This document shows positions 7,675 to 15,941 of a DNA stretch of 64,000 nt, in pieces (the stretch's first letter is position 1; each line of letters begins with the position of its first letter). A model generated the notes under the pieces. The model did not search any database and was not told where the DNA came from. It was given only the letters and a program-made list of their open reading frames with translations. Source of the stretch: Bacteroidota bacterium (GTDB taxonomy: Bacteria; Bacteroidota; Bacteroidia; Bacteroidales; JAGONC01); NCBI GenBank assembly GCA_026391695.1, contig JAPLDP010000082.1, positions 1-64,000 of the forward strand. The letters run 5' to 3'. A program made the position numbers and the translations under genes.

Positions 7675-9342
7675 ATGCGGAAATTAAAAATATTTAAGTA
7701 TTACTATCTGTTATGGCTGTATGTCATCCTAATGAGCATGACCTCCTGTTACAGGGTTGTGGTCAAAGTCGACAATATACCCGGTAACACACCTCAAGGT
7801 GATCCACTCTATATCACCGGCAACTTCAACAACTGGGATCCGGGAGATGAGAAGTACCGGATGACATTGCAGCCCGATAGTTCATACATTGTAACATTAC
7901 CCAGTGGTTTCGGTGAAATCGAATACAAGTTCACCCGTGGTGACTGGAGAGCGGTTGAGAAAGATGTTTGCGGTTATGATATTTCTAATAGAAGACTTGT
8001 TTTAGGTGAAGCGGATACGGTGACAAATATCATTCTTAGCTGGAATGACCAGCACCCCCTCAATTGTCCGAGGATCACACTGGTTGTGAAAGACCTGCCT
8101 GATAATACACCCGCCGATGCCCGTATCGCAATTGCCGGTAACTTCAACTCCTGGATACCTGATGCTGAATCCTTCCTTCAACATGACAAAGCCGGATACT
8201 ATCATATCACACTGGAAAAGCAGCAGGGTATTGATGAAGTGGATTACAAAATAACCAGGGGAGACTTATCAACTTCTGAAACAGATCTTTACGGAAATGA
8301 TATCCCTGTCAGAAAACTGCATTTCGGAGAAAGAGATACAGTTCAGGTCATTGTGCAGAACTGGAAAGACCTGGCGCTTATGAGCCCACATAAGGTTATG
8401 ATTATTCTTACCAACATACCGGAAAATACACCTCCGGGCGGAGATATTTACCTGGTAAGTAACCTTAATGGATGGGATCCGGGGGACAGGAACTATCTCA
8501 TGACGAAAAATGCTGATGGCACATATAGCAAATCTATCCCAACACAGGAAAAGACCATGGAATTCAAATTCACCAGGGGTGATTGGTCTACTGTGGAGGT
8601 GGACAGCTATGGCTTTGATATTCTAAATAGAACCTTGGATCTGAGTGAGCCAGTTAAAGAACAGCTGACTATTTCAAATTGGAAGGACCTCACAAGAGAG
8701 AGAAAGGATCAGGTCACTATTATCCTGACCGCTCTGCCGGAGCAAACACCGAAGAATGCCAGAATATATATTACCGGAAATTTAAACAGCTGGGACTCTG
8801 GCGATAGCGATTATGAACTTATGAAAACTGCCACGGGAGAGTATAGCATTAAGCTGACACGTCGATGGGGATTGCTCGAGTTCAAATTTACACGCGGCAC
8901 ATGGCAAAAAGTCGAGATTGACCGGTACGGCAACGATATCCCAAACAGAATTTATCAATATAAAGATATTGATACCTTGTTCCTTTCCGTCGATAACTGG
9001 AAAGACATCGGAGGGAGCGATGATGCGGGAGTAACAATGATTCTCAGAAGCATACCACCAAATACACCCAGTGGTGACGATTTTTATCTTACTGCCGATT
9101 TCAATAACTGGCAGCCGGGAAGTTCAAAGTACAAATTCAGGAAAAATGAAAATGGGCATTATTCCCTGACTATTCCAAGACTTGACGCATCAATGGAATA
9201 TAAAATCACAAGGGGTAGCTGGAGAACTGTGGAGGTAGAAGAAAACGGATCGGAGAAACCAAACAGGGGATTCACTTTTGGTTTCTCCGATACAGTATAT
9301 ATCGATGTCCTTAAATGGCGTGATATGGGTGGTACTTATTAG
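7675..9342 (+). CDS. Lipoprotein with five tandem CBM/E-set-like repeats
   Basis: A 555-residue exported lipoprotein: lipobox ILMSMTSC with acylated C25, then five tandem repeats of about 106 residues (approximately 28-124, 133-231, 240-337, 345-443, 452-550). Each begins with a strand ending in a P-x-x-TP turn (NIPGNTP, DLPDNTP, NIPENTP, ALPEQTP, SIPPNTP), followed by an ITGNFNNWDPGD-like strand and turn, an EFKFTRGDW motif, and N-W-K/R-D near the end. The GNFN-x-W and Y/FKFTRG motifs resemble the starch-binding CBM20/CBM48 and E-set fold seen in amylases and AMPK. No catalytic domain is attached. It is translated 15 nt after the LytTR regulator. A surface glycan-binding or stress-sensing lipoprotein is plausible, but the ligand is unknown. 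Confidence 0.85.
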   Translation: MRKLKIFKYYYLLWLYVILMSMTSCYRVVVKVDNIPGNTPQGDPLYITGNFNNWDPGDEKYRMTLQPDSSYIVTLPSGFGEIEYKFTRGDWRAVEKDVCGYDISNRRLVLGEADTVTNIILSWNDQHPLNCPRITLVVKDLPDNTPADARIAIAGNFNSWIPDAESFLQHDKAGYYHITLEKQQGIDEVDYKITRGDLSTSETDLYGNDIPVRKLHFGERDTVQVIVQNWKDLALMSPHKVMIILTNIPENTPPGGDIYLVSNLNGWDPGDRNYLMTKNADGTYSKSIPTQEKTMEFKFTRGDWSTVEVDSYGFDILNRTLDLSEPVKEQLTISNWKDLTRERKDQVTIILTALPEQTPKNARIYITGNLNSWDSGDSDYELMKTATGEYSIKLTRRWGLLEFKFTRGTWQKVEIDRYGNDIPNRIYQYKDIDTLFLSVDNWKDIGGSDDAGVTMILRSIPPNTPSGDDFYLTADFNNWQPGSSKYKFRKNENGHYSLTIPRLDASMEYKITRGSWRTVEVEENGSEKPNRGFTFGFSDTVYIDVLKWRDMGGTY

Positions 9343-9343
9343 A

Positions 9344-9991
9344 TTAGAATTTCCCGAATTTCAGCGTCAGTCCGAAGTTAAATCCATTCAACACATCCGG
9401 GTCGGAATTGATAAGGTTTACATCCTCCGTATGCCGGTATGTCACGGCAAAAGCCATTCGAAAATGTTTTACCAGGTTCAGTTCCAGTTCCACACCGGGT
9501 TCAATGACAAAAAACGCATCCGAATCGATGGTATTCCATTCATAGTTATAATTATTCCAATTGTATGGATCAATGTAGGCAACACCGCCGCCGCCAATGA
9601 GAAGAGGAAACGACAGGTGAACCGGGAAACGGGGCATGAGAATAAACTCGAGGACTAAACCACCATAGCCTCCTGCCAGATTACAACCCTGGCCATCCAC
9701 GACATCGTCAAAATACATATCGTTTACAAATCCATAACCGCCAAGGCCGATCATCAGTTTATGATCAATGAGCCAGCCGCCTCGGCCACCGACAAGCCAG
9801 GCATCCTGGCTGCCGATAGTTGAATAATTGAACATCAACGCACCATATCCACCATTATCGACATGGTTTCCAAACAGTGTCTGTACCTCTTCATGCCGGT
9901 CGTTTTCAACTGTATTCTCATTCTGTCCGAGAGCGATCATGCTCCATGATAGCATCAATGCGACTAATACTAACACCCTTTTCATTGTCAT
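9344..9991 (-). CDS. Outer-membrane beta-barrel-like protein
   Basis: A 215-residue protein with a signal peptide (MKRVLVLVALMLSWSMIALGQ, from the second Met) and alternating aromatic strands such as GGYGALMFNYSTIG, MIGLGGYGFVN, GGYGGLVLEFIL and a final FNFGLTLKFGKF, the phenylalanine-ended strand usual for outer-membrane barrels. The N-terminal segment ENDRHEEVQTLFGNH is polar. It is 15 nt after the preceding gene and reads as the second of a pair. No specific family was recognised; a small outer-membrane barrel of unknown role is the best description. Confidence 0.75.
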   Translation of the reverse strand: MTMKRVLVLVALMLSWSMIALGQNENTVENDRHEEVQTLFGNHVDNGGYGALMFNYSTIGSQDAWLVGGRGGWLIDHKLMIGLGGYGFVNDMYFDDVVDGQGCNLAGGYGGLVLEFILMPRFPVHLSFPLLIGGGGVAYIDPYNWNNYNYEWNTIDSDAFFVIEPGVELELNLVKHFRMAFAVTYRHTEDVNLINSDPDVLNGFNFGLTLKFGKF

Positions 9992-10006
9992 TTCGTTTTA
10001 ATTATT

Positions 10007-10495
10007 TTAAAATGTATATTTTATTGTGAACGCACAATCCCAGAAATTCATTTCAAAAAAATGATGGCCGAATAGTTCAACAAAGGGTTTATAATCCAAT
10101 CCGATAGCCAGCGGGATCCTATAGAACCAGAATTCCAGCCCGACATTACCATCAAATCCCAGCACAGGTGCAATGTGATGAAAGTAGTGGCCGTATGGAT
10201 CGTCGTGATAATCTTCCCAACTAACAAATCCGGCATGGCCGCCTACTCCGTAATACCAGTAAAAGTGATCGGTATATTCACTGAAGGCTGGCCTGTAATG
10301 CTGGAAAAGGCCATAGAACTGTACACCGCCATCCCTGAAGCCCAGCAGGCCCTCGAAGCCTTTATTTTCATGTATAAATGCCTGATAGGTGATTCCCCAT
10401 GTATCACCGAAACGCAGGCCAACGGTATTCTTTGTATCCTGTGTAAAACCATTTACGGCGATGAATAGCGCCGCAAGTGTAAAAAATGATTTCAT
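10007..10495 (-). CDS. Small secreted or outer-membrane protein of unknown function
   Basis: I place the start at the internal Met (MKSFFTLAALFIAVNGFTQ) because this gives a normal signal peptide; the frame stays open 17 codons further with no signal in front. The 162-residue product has repeated aromatic/glycine strands (GLRFGDTWGITYQAF, GLLGFRDGGVQFYGLF, YWYYGVGGHAGFVSW, VLGFDGNVGLEFWFYRIPLAIGLDYKP) and ends in a strand with C-terminal Phe (CAFTIKYTF), as outer-membrane barrels do. It precedes another barrel-like gene by 15 nt. Function is not recognised. Confidence 0.7.
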   Translation of the reverse strand: MKSFFTLAALFIAVNGFTQDTKNTVGLRFGDTWGITYQAFIHENKGFEGLLGFRDGGVQFYGLFQHYRPAFSEYTDHFYWYYGVGGHAGFVSWEDYHDDPYGHYFHHIAPVLGFDGNVGLEFWFYRIPLAIGLDYKPFVELFGHHFFEMNFWDCAFTIKYTF

Positions 10496-10570
10496 AAAAT
10501 TTGAATTTTGCACTTCATCATAAATATTTTCTCTGTAGTTCTTCATTAAGTAAGAGGCGGTAGTGCAATC

Positions 10571-11368
10571 TTAATTTTCATGGATCACCGAGCCTGAACC
10601 TGTAATGTTCAGAGTTACAGTTGGATTGCCTTTGTAATGTACGGAGCCGCTTCCTGTAATCCTGACATCCAGAAGGTCATGGACTGTCAAAAACATGTTA
10701 CCCGAACCTGTGATGGTGGCAACGCAGATATCCTGTATAAGTCCATAAGCATGAATATTTCCTGAGCCTGTAATGTTCATATCTCCTTTATGGACATCAC
10801 CGGATAACTGAAATTCTCCCGAACCGGATATCGTTGACTCCAAATGTTCAGCCGTGACCCCAAGTTTGATCGATCCGGAGCCGGATATGGAGCTTTCAAC
10901 ATTGTTGGCATTTACGGCAAGATCTATCTGTCCTGATCCGCTTAAGTCGACCCTGAGGTAATCGGTATTAAAGATATTATTTCCGTATATATCACCCGAC
11001 CCGCTCAGCCTGATAAAATTTATATCCTTGGTTCTGACAGTAATGATAACAGGATAATGATTATTTAAACACCGTCTATGCTGTTCTTTGAGTACCAGAG
11101 TAGTACCCTCTACCCAGGTGTCGATATAGGGTAAGAGATTGGATTCTGCCTCAACAACAACTTCGTTGACACTATCCTGAATAATTATCACATTGAACCA
11201 GCTTTCGGAAGAGATACCGGTGAAACTGCCGATCGGACGCGTATCAACGACAACCATTTCATTGCCTTCAATACAATGGATATCTTCACATCCTGTGTAC
11301 AGGATGGTCGTAGCCGCAAGTATGATTAACAGAACTATACTTTTCATTTTTGTAGAAATTGATTTCAT
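10571..11368 (-). CDS. Head GIN domain (DUF2807) lipoprotein
   Basis: A 265-residue exported protein. A signal sequence with lipobox (ILYTGC; C27 from the first Met, C20 from the second) is followed by a DUF2807 'head GIN' domain. The short repeat ISGSG-x-I or ITGSG-x recurs about every 20 residues from residue 112 to the end, producing a stacked beta-helix. Members of this family were called putative adhesins, and they occur beside ECF sigma factor systems in Bacteroidota. It lies 109 nt downstream of a second beta-helix protein in the sigma/anti-sigma operon and is probably one of its outputs. The start could also be the second Met. Confidence 0.85.
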   Translation of the reverse strand: MKSISTKMKSIVLLIILAATTILYTGCEDIHCIEGNEMVVVDTRPIGSFTGISSESWFNVIIIQDSVNEVVVEAESNLLPYIDTWVEGTTLVLKEQHRRCLNNHYPVIITVRTKDINFIRLSGSGDIYGNNIFNTDYLRVDLSGSGQIDLAVNANNVESSISGSGSIKLGVTAEHLESTISGSGEFQLSGDVHKGDMNITGSGNIHAYGLIQDICVATITGSGNMFLTVHDLLDVRITGSGSVHYKGNPTVTLNITGSGSVIHEN

Positions 11369-11477
11369 GTGTATGATTTATTAAATTTATCGTAAAAGAC
11401 AAAAAGGATTTCAAAGGGTTGCAATATTCATGAAAAAAATCATCATTTAGCAGAAAATTTCAGATTTACGGATATGG

Positions 11478-12584
11478 TCACTGGTGAATGATACTCACTG
11501 ATCCGGCCCTGATGCTGATCTTGACCGTAGGCAGATTTTCTCCGTTCTTGCCCCCAAGGCCATACGTTCTGAACAGGTCATCTCCTTTGCTGACCAGTTC
11601 CTTTTGAACCGAAATAAGGCCTGGCATCAGTGAAAGGGAGGTTTTACCTGAATGCAGTATTTCCAGATTATAGGATGCTGTTGTGTCAAAGAACAACTGA
11701 ATATCGGTATATTCAGAATTCAGATTGATAAATTTAAAATCATTTGCAACAGATTGCAGATTTATAGTGCCATAAGATGTTTTGATCACTGACTCCCGCT
11801 GGAGTTTTTTGACATTCAGGTACGAAAACGATAAGTCACCTTTGATCGAATTGGCGGCATCGATAAAATACTTATCACGGTGTGAAGTGATATTCAGGCT
11901 GCCGACATCAGTGATGGTCAAGCGGGAAGATTTGGAGTTCAGGACGATCTCAGAGCCATTTTTCAATTCCAATTCGCCATAATTGATAGTTAATTCGCCG
12001 CTTTCAATCGAGTTGATGGTCACATTGCCAAACTCGACGATGATTTTGGTCTTCCCAAGTGTTTTATTCAGCTTAAGGTCGCCATTTGACAGGTTTATAT
12101 CAAGATCGCCATAATGGTCGGTGGAATATATATTGCCGAATTTATTATCGATTTTAATACGGCTTTTTTCGGGAAAATGCACCAGGTAATTGATCTGAAC
12201 ATTGCTACCGCTGCTGAAAAGGGCATTTGCCATGTCGGAGATATCGGTAAAAATACTGGTTTCCTTGAATGTTGTCCGTGCGATGACGTAATACTTGGTG
12301 TCAGTGAAATCAAAAGCGATGTTACTAAACAGCTTATCGACTTTTTGTTCTTTACCTGCTTTGACCGAAAGGTCAATCTCGAATGTTACGGAGTCTTTTT
12401 CCCAGGGGACAAGATGTATATTGCCATATTTGTTTGAAATCTGGATTTCGGTTTCCGGGCCTGCATAAAACGATCTCACCTCCTTGCTGCTCTTCTCATA
12501 AGTCTGTGAAAAGACCATAGTGGTGGCCAGCAGAAATGCCGGTATTAGAATAAATGGCCTGTTTTTATATTTCCTTGATTTCAT
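11478..12584 (-). CDS. Exported DUF4097-like beta-helix protein
   Basis: A 368-residue protein with a signal peptide (FILIPAFLLATTMVFSQ) and long regular beta-strand repeats: ISNKYGNIHLVPWEKDSVTFEID, IDNKFGNIYSTDHYGDLDINLSNGDLKLNKTLG, VEFGNVTINSIESGELTINYGELEL, KTSYGTINLQSV. The repeated xYGNI / FGNV unit is that of DUF4097-type beta-helices, related in shape to GIN-domain proteins. It begins inside the 3' end of the anti-sigma gene (20 nt overlap), so translation is coupled. There is no sorting tail and no catalytic motif. An envelope protein whose level follows the ECF sigma factor is the likely role. Confidence 0.78.
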   Translation of the reverse strand: MKSRKYKNRPFILIPAFLLATTMVFSQTYEKSSKEVRSFYAGPETEIQISNKYGNIHLVPWEKDSVTFEIDLSVKAGKEQKVDKLFSNIAFDFTDTKYYVIARTTFKETSIFTDISDMANALFSSGSNVQINYLVHFPEKSRIKIDNKFGNIYSTDHYGDLDINLSNGDLKLNKTLGKTKIIVEFGNVTINSIESGELTINYGELELKNGSEIVLNSKSSRLTITDVGSLNITSHRDKYFIDAANSIKGDLSFSYLNVKKLQRESVIKTSYGTINLQSVANDFKFINLNSEYTDIQLFFDTTASYNLEILHSGKTSLSLMPGLISVQKELVSKGDDLFRTYGLGGKNGENLPTVKISIRAGSVSIIHQ

Positions 12585-13146
12585 TGGTATTTATATTTTC
12601 TGTTGTTTTTGATTTCTGCAGCTGATTAAGAATGTCCTCAAGTATTTCAAGTTTTATCCTGTAATTCTGTATCATGGCTTCGATGATCCCCTGATTGTCG
12701 ATATTGTCCTTCAGGTCTCTTTTTAGCTGGGTGAAGATGCTGTCGAGCTGGGTAAACTCCACATTTATTTCCTGTTTTATTTCAGGTCTGGAATCCGCAA
12801 ATCTGAAGACTTCCTCTTTTTTCGAATTGATCTGTGAAGTATAAAAGGCTTCAGCTTCTTTGAAGGTTTTAGTCATCTCATTTCCTTTAGGTGTAACCTC
12901 CACCTGTTCTTTCATGGATCCATTTGATTTCTGGTGATTACCGATAAAGTCGTGGAAGAAATAGGAGGCGATGAAGATGAGAAGAACGGCAGCGGCACGC
13001 AGTGATATACGTTTCCAGTTTATCGAACGAATCAGTGGTTTGCGATGCTGTCTGCCAACCCTTTCCCATAGTTTTGGATTGGGTGTCATGTCATCGAATT
13101 CTTCCCTGTGATTGATGATAAATTTCTCCAGTTTATCAGTTTTCAT
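12565..13146 (-). CDS. Membrane anti-sigma factor-like protein
   Basis: A 193-residue single-span protein. The cytoplasmic N-terminus (residues 1-42, with INHREEFDDMTPNPKLWERV) matches the short sigma-binding region common in Bacteroidota anti-sigma proteins; one membrane helix follows (RISLRAAAVLLIFIASYFFHDF), then a helical periplasmic part rich in charged residues with coiled-coil character to the C-terminus. Its start overlaps the ECF sigma factor gene by 11 nt, the usual arrangement of a sigma factor with its inhibitor. The assignment rests on context and topology rather than a strong domain match. Confidence 0.75.
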   Translation of the reverse strand: MKTDKLEKFIINHREEFDDMTPNPKLWERVGRQHRKPLIRSINWKRISLRAAAVLLIFIASYFFHDFIGNHQKSNGSMKEQVEVTPKGNEMTKTFKEAEAFYTSQINSKKEEVFRFADSRPEIKQEINVEFTQLDSIFTQLKRDLKDNIDNQGIIEAMIQNYRIKLEILEDILNQLQKSKTTENINTNEIKEI

Positions 13147-13726
13147 GGATCATTGTGTTTAAGACCTCTTTTACTCTTAGCCTGGCTCGCATATATTGCG
13201 ATTTGGATGTGGATTCAGTGATGTTCAGTATCTGGGCTATCTCGGTATGGTCATAACCTTCCAGCAGATAAAGTGAGAAGATCATCCGGCTTCCATCCGG
13301 CAAATGTTCCATGGCTTTTTTTACTTTATCTACCGTCAGCCCTGATTCATCCACTTCAGGTTCTTCAGTTTCAGTATCAAATGGCCCCAGGTCATCAAAG
13401 AAGCTCAGTTCGGTTTTCTTTCGTTTTATTTCATTAATACATCTGTTTACCACGATTTGTCTTATCCACGCTCCAAATGTTGATTCATATCTGAATGATG
13501 TCAGTTTATCAAAAGCTTCAGTAAAGGATTCCTGTAACATATCTTCGGCTTCTTCACGATTTCGCATCATCCGGAAGCACACATTAAACATCGCTCTGGC
13601 ATATAGCTGGTAAAGCCTGTACTGTGCTTTACGATTTCCCAGCTTGCTTTCTTCAATTATTTCCCGATATTGTTCCACTTGTTGGTCAACCGGTTTTTTA
13701 TTTAATGGATCCACAGCTAAGGACAA
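13136..13726 (-). CDS. ECF-family RNA polymerase sigma factor
   Basis: A 196-residue sigma-70 family protein with region 2 (AQYRLYQLYARAMFNVCFRMMRNREEAEDMLQESFTEAF, including the -10 recognition helix and FGAWIRQIVVNRCINEIKR) and region 4 (LPDGSRMIFSLYLLEGYDHTEIAQILNITESTSKSQYMRARLRVKEVL, the -35 helix-turn-helix). Regions 1 and 3 are absent, as expected for ECF sigma factors. The longest start is a TTG at 13726; a GTG at 13714 is an alternative and no in-frame ATG is near. It leads an operon with the membrane anti-sigma protein and two beta-helix envelope proteins, which suggests an envelope-stress or adhesion switch. Confidence 0.93.
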   Translation of the reverse strand: MSLAVDPLNKKPVDQQVEQYREIIEESKLGNRKAQYRLYQLYARAMFNVCFRMMRNREEAEDMLQESFTEAFDKLTSFRYESTFGAWIRQIVVNRCINEIKRKKTELSFFDDLGPFDTETEEPEVDESGLTVDKVKKAMEHLPDGSRMIFSLYLLEGYDHTEIAQILNITESTSKSQYMRARLRVKEVLNTMIHEN

Positions 13727-13802
13727 TGATTTTTTTGGAGGGTTGCAAAATGGTAAAAATTTTATCGAAGATAATATTTTTCAGGGATTAGCTTTTAGAT
13801 GT

Positions 13803-13822
13803 CCCATGACTTAAGTCATGGG
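13803..13822. repeat. Perfect 20-bp palindrome CCCATGACTTAAGTCATGGG
   Basis: A fully self-complementary 20-mer between the divergent ECF sigma gene and tnaA, ending only 3 nt before the TTTG of the tnaA promoter. It could be an operator, a cruciform, or a REP-like remnant of the kind mobilised by TnpA/RAYT transposases. Confidence 0.6.
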
Positions 13823-13825
13823 TGA

Positions 13826-13856
13826 TTTGGGGGATTTAAAAATAATATTATCTTTG
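13826..13856 (+). promoter_or_regulatory. Bacteroidota-type promoter of tnaA
   Basis: TTTG at 13826-13829 and TATCTTTG at 13849-13856 with 19 nt between them, a full match to the -33/-7 consensus. The ATG is at 13928, giving a leader of roughly 65 nt. I saw no TnaC-like leader peptide in it. Confidence 0.6.
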
Positions 13857-13927
13857 AATTTCTATTCAGTTATCTGTTTGCCATTAATTTCATTTGCACT
13901 AATTTCGGCAAATCAAAATAAAGTTCT

Positions 13928-15304
13928 ATGGAGCTACCCTTTGCAGAGTCCTATAAAATAAAGATGGTGGAGGTTATCCGCCGGAGCAGTCTGAAGGAAC
14001 GTGAACACTGGATTAAGGAAGCCAAATTCAATTTGTTTAACCTGCGCAGCGACCAGGTATTCATCGACCTGTTAACAGATTCGGGTGTTGGCGCCATGAG
14101 TGACAAACAATGGTCAGAACTAATGGTTGGTGACGAAAGCTATGCAGGTGCAACATCGTATTATAAGATGAAACAGGCTATCAGGGATATCTTCGGATTT
14201 GATTATTTTCTTCCAACACATCAGGGCCGTGCAGCTGAAAATGTCTTATTCTCGGTGCTGATGAAAGAAGGTGACCTGATACCCGGCAATGCACATTTTG
14301 ACACCACCAAAGGGCATATCGAATTTAGAAAAGCCCAAGCTGTGGATTGCACTATTGATGAAGCTTTTAATACGACTGTTTACCATCCGTTCAAGGGAAA
14401 TATTGACCTCCTGAAACTGGAACATGTTCTGAAAAATACACCCATCGAAAAGATACCCTTTATTATCATCACCCTGACCTGCAATTCTACGGGGGGCCAG
14501 CCTGTTTCGATGGAGAATATAAAACAGGTACATGACATGGCTAAGAAGTACGGTGTCATGGTACTTTTTGATGCAGCGCGCTATGCCGAGAACGCTTATT
14601 TTATCAAGTTGCGTGAAAAAGGGTTTGAGAAAAAATCCATCCGTGAAATTGTCAAAGAGATGTTCCGGTATGCCGACTTCATGACGATGAGCAGCAAGAA
14701 AGATGCTATCGTTAACATCGGAGGATTCATTGGATTAAGAGATGAAGAGCTTTACCGGCAGGCAGGTTTATATGACATCTTGTTCGAAGGATTCATTACT
14801 TATGGCGGGCTGGCAGGCAGGGATATGAATGCGTTGGCACAGGGATTATATGAAGGGACAGAATTTGATTACCTTGAAACAAGGATCAAACAGGTGGAAT
14901 ACCTTGGTAATAAACTGATCGGATATGGTATTCCTGTTCAGCAGCCCATTGGCGGTCATGCGGTTTTTGTAGATGCCCGGCGGTTTCTTCATAATGTGCC
15001 AATGGAGCAGTTTCCGGCACAAACGCTGGTCGTTGAACTTTACCTGGAGGCAGGTGTCAGGGGTGTAGAGATAGGCACACTGCTTGCCGATCGTGATCCT
15101 GTCACCCGCGAAAACCGTTATCCGGCCCTTGACATGATGCGGCTCACCATACCCAGGCGGGTGTTTACCAACAGCCATATGGATGTGGTGGCAGCTGCAC
15201 TGAAAAACATCTATGACCGCAGGGAATCCATTACAAAAGGATTCAGGATCGTCAGAGAGGCTCCGATTATGAGACATTTTACCGTAGAACTGGACAGGAT
15301 ATAA
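13928..15304 (+). CDS. tnaA: Tryptophanase (L-tryptophan indole-lyase)
   Basis: A PLP enzyme splitting L-tryptophan to indole, pyruvate and ammonia. The 458 residues align along the whole length with the beta-eliminating lyase family: MSDKQW, DESYAG, FLPTHQGRAAENVLFS, FDAARYAENAYFIK, and MSSKKDAIVNIGGF with K257/K258 (K258 at the Schiff-base position). The near relative tyrosine phenol-lyase has Arg381 contacting the phenol ring; here the equivalent position is I382 in VRGVEIGTLLADRDP, as in tryptophanases. It has its own promoter and is followed 30 nt later by an MntP-like gene. Indole release and pyruvate supply fit an amino-acid-fermenting lifestyle. Confidence 0.93.
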   Translation: MELPFAESYKIKMVEVIRRSSLKEREHWIKEAKFNLFNLRSDQVFIDLLTDSGVGAMSDKQWSELMVGDESYAGATSYYKMKQAIRDIFGFDYFLPTHQGRAAENVLFSVLMKEGDLIPGNAHFDTTKGHIEFRKAQAVDCTIDEAFNTTVYHPFKGNIDLLKLEHVLKNTPIEKIPFIIITLTCNSTGGQPVSMENIKQVHDMAKKYGVMVLFDAARYAENAYFIKLREKGFEKKSIREIVKEMFRYADFMTMSSKKDAIVNIGGFIGLRDEELYRQAGLYDILFEGFITYGGLAGRDMNALAQGLYEGTEFDYLETRIKQVEYLGNKLIGYGIPVQQPIGGHAVFVDARRFLHNVPMEQFPAQTLVVELYLEAGVRGVEIGTLLADRDPVTRENRYPALDMMRLTIPRRVFTNSHMDVVAAALKNIYDRRESITKGFRIVREAPIMRHFTVELDRI

Positions 15305-15334
15305 ATCTTCATCCAATACTCAAAATTCAACCCG

Positions 15335-15904
15335 TTGCATCTCACGGAAATAATATTAATCACCTTTGGTTTGTCAACTGAGCTGTTTACTTTAGCTGTG
15401 AACAATGCCATGGAGCAAGAGCATTACAGCCGCCGGCTGATGTTCCGGATGGTTTTAGTGATAACACTTTTCCAGGTTATTTTCCTTGGAATTGGCTGGT
15501 TAATAGGCCAGGCAGTTTACTATACTCTTGAGAATGTCAGGCTATTGCTGGCATTTATTATTTTCACCATCATCGGCCTTAAAATGTTCTTGGAGTCGTT
15601 CAGGCTGGATCCCAGGATGCGGACATTTGACATGGAAAAGACAAGCGTCCTGATGACTGTGGCCTCAGCCGCCGGATTTAGCAGCCTGGTGGTAGGAACA
15701 GGGATGAATTTATCTAGTCATGTACTATTTGTATCCCTTATTTCCATTGCAAGCATGTCATTTATTCTTCTGCTGCTTGGTTCGTTTATTGGAAAACGTT
15801 TTGGATGCCGTTATCGTGGCAGGTTTGCCAAGACTGCCGGTGGAATCCTGCTGATACTTGCCGGTATAAAATGTGTTCTTGAATTCCGGGGAATTGATTT
15901 ATAA
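15335..15904 (+). CDS. MntP-like membrane protein with altered metal-site residues
   Basis: A 189-residue protein with six hydrophobic segments, the size and layout of the MntP (YebN) manganese exporter family. The first helix reads TFGLSTELFTLAVNNAME where MntP has GLSMDAFAVS, so the usual Asp is Glu16. In the second half the segment VASAAGFSSLVVGTGM stands where MntP has an IDALAVG-type motif, so the second acidic residue appears lost. Transport of Mn2+ is therefore uncertain. The start is a TTG at 15335; the next Met is inside the first helix. It lies between tnaA and queD with short gaps and probably shares their transcript. Confidence 0.7.
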   Translation: MHLTEIILITFGLSTELFTLAVNNAMEQEHYSRRLMFRMVLVITLFQVIFLGIGWLIGQAVYYTLENVRLLLAFIIFTIIGLKMFLESFRLDPRMRTFDMEKTSVLMTVASAAGFSSLVVGTGMNLSSHVLFVSLISIASMSFILLLLGSFIGKRFGCRYRGRFAKTAGGILLILAGIKCVLEFRGIDL

Positions 15905-15941
15905 AAGCAATCTTTGTATTCGAATTAAAATCCCTTCAAAG

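Noticed and set aside
13892-13913. ATTTGC/GCAAAT inverted repeat in the tnaA leader as an operator
   Set aside because: Arms of only 6 AT-rich bases in AT-rich sequence are expected by chance.
13928-15304. Tyrosine phenol-lyase instead of tryptophanase
   Set aside because: The position equal to TPL Arg381 is I382, as in tryptophanases, and the overall wording matches Bacteroidota TnaA.
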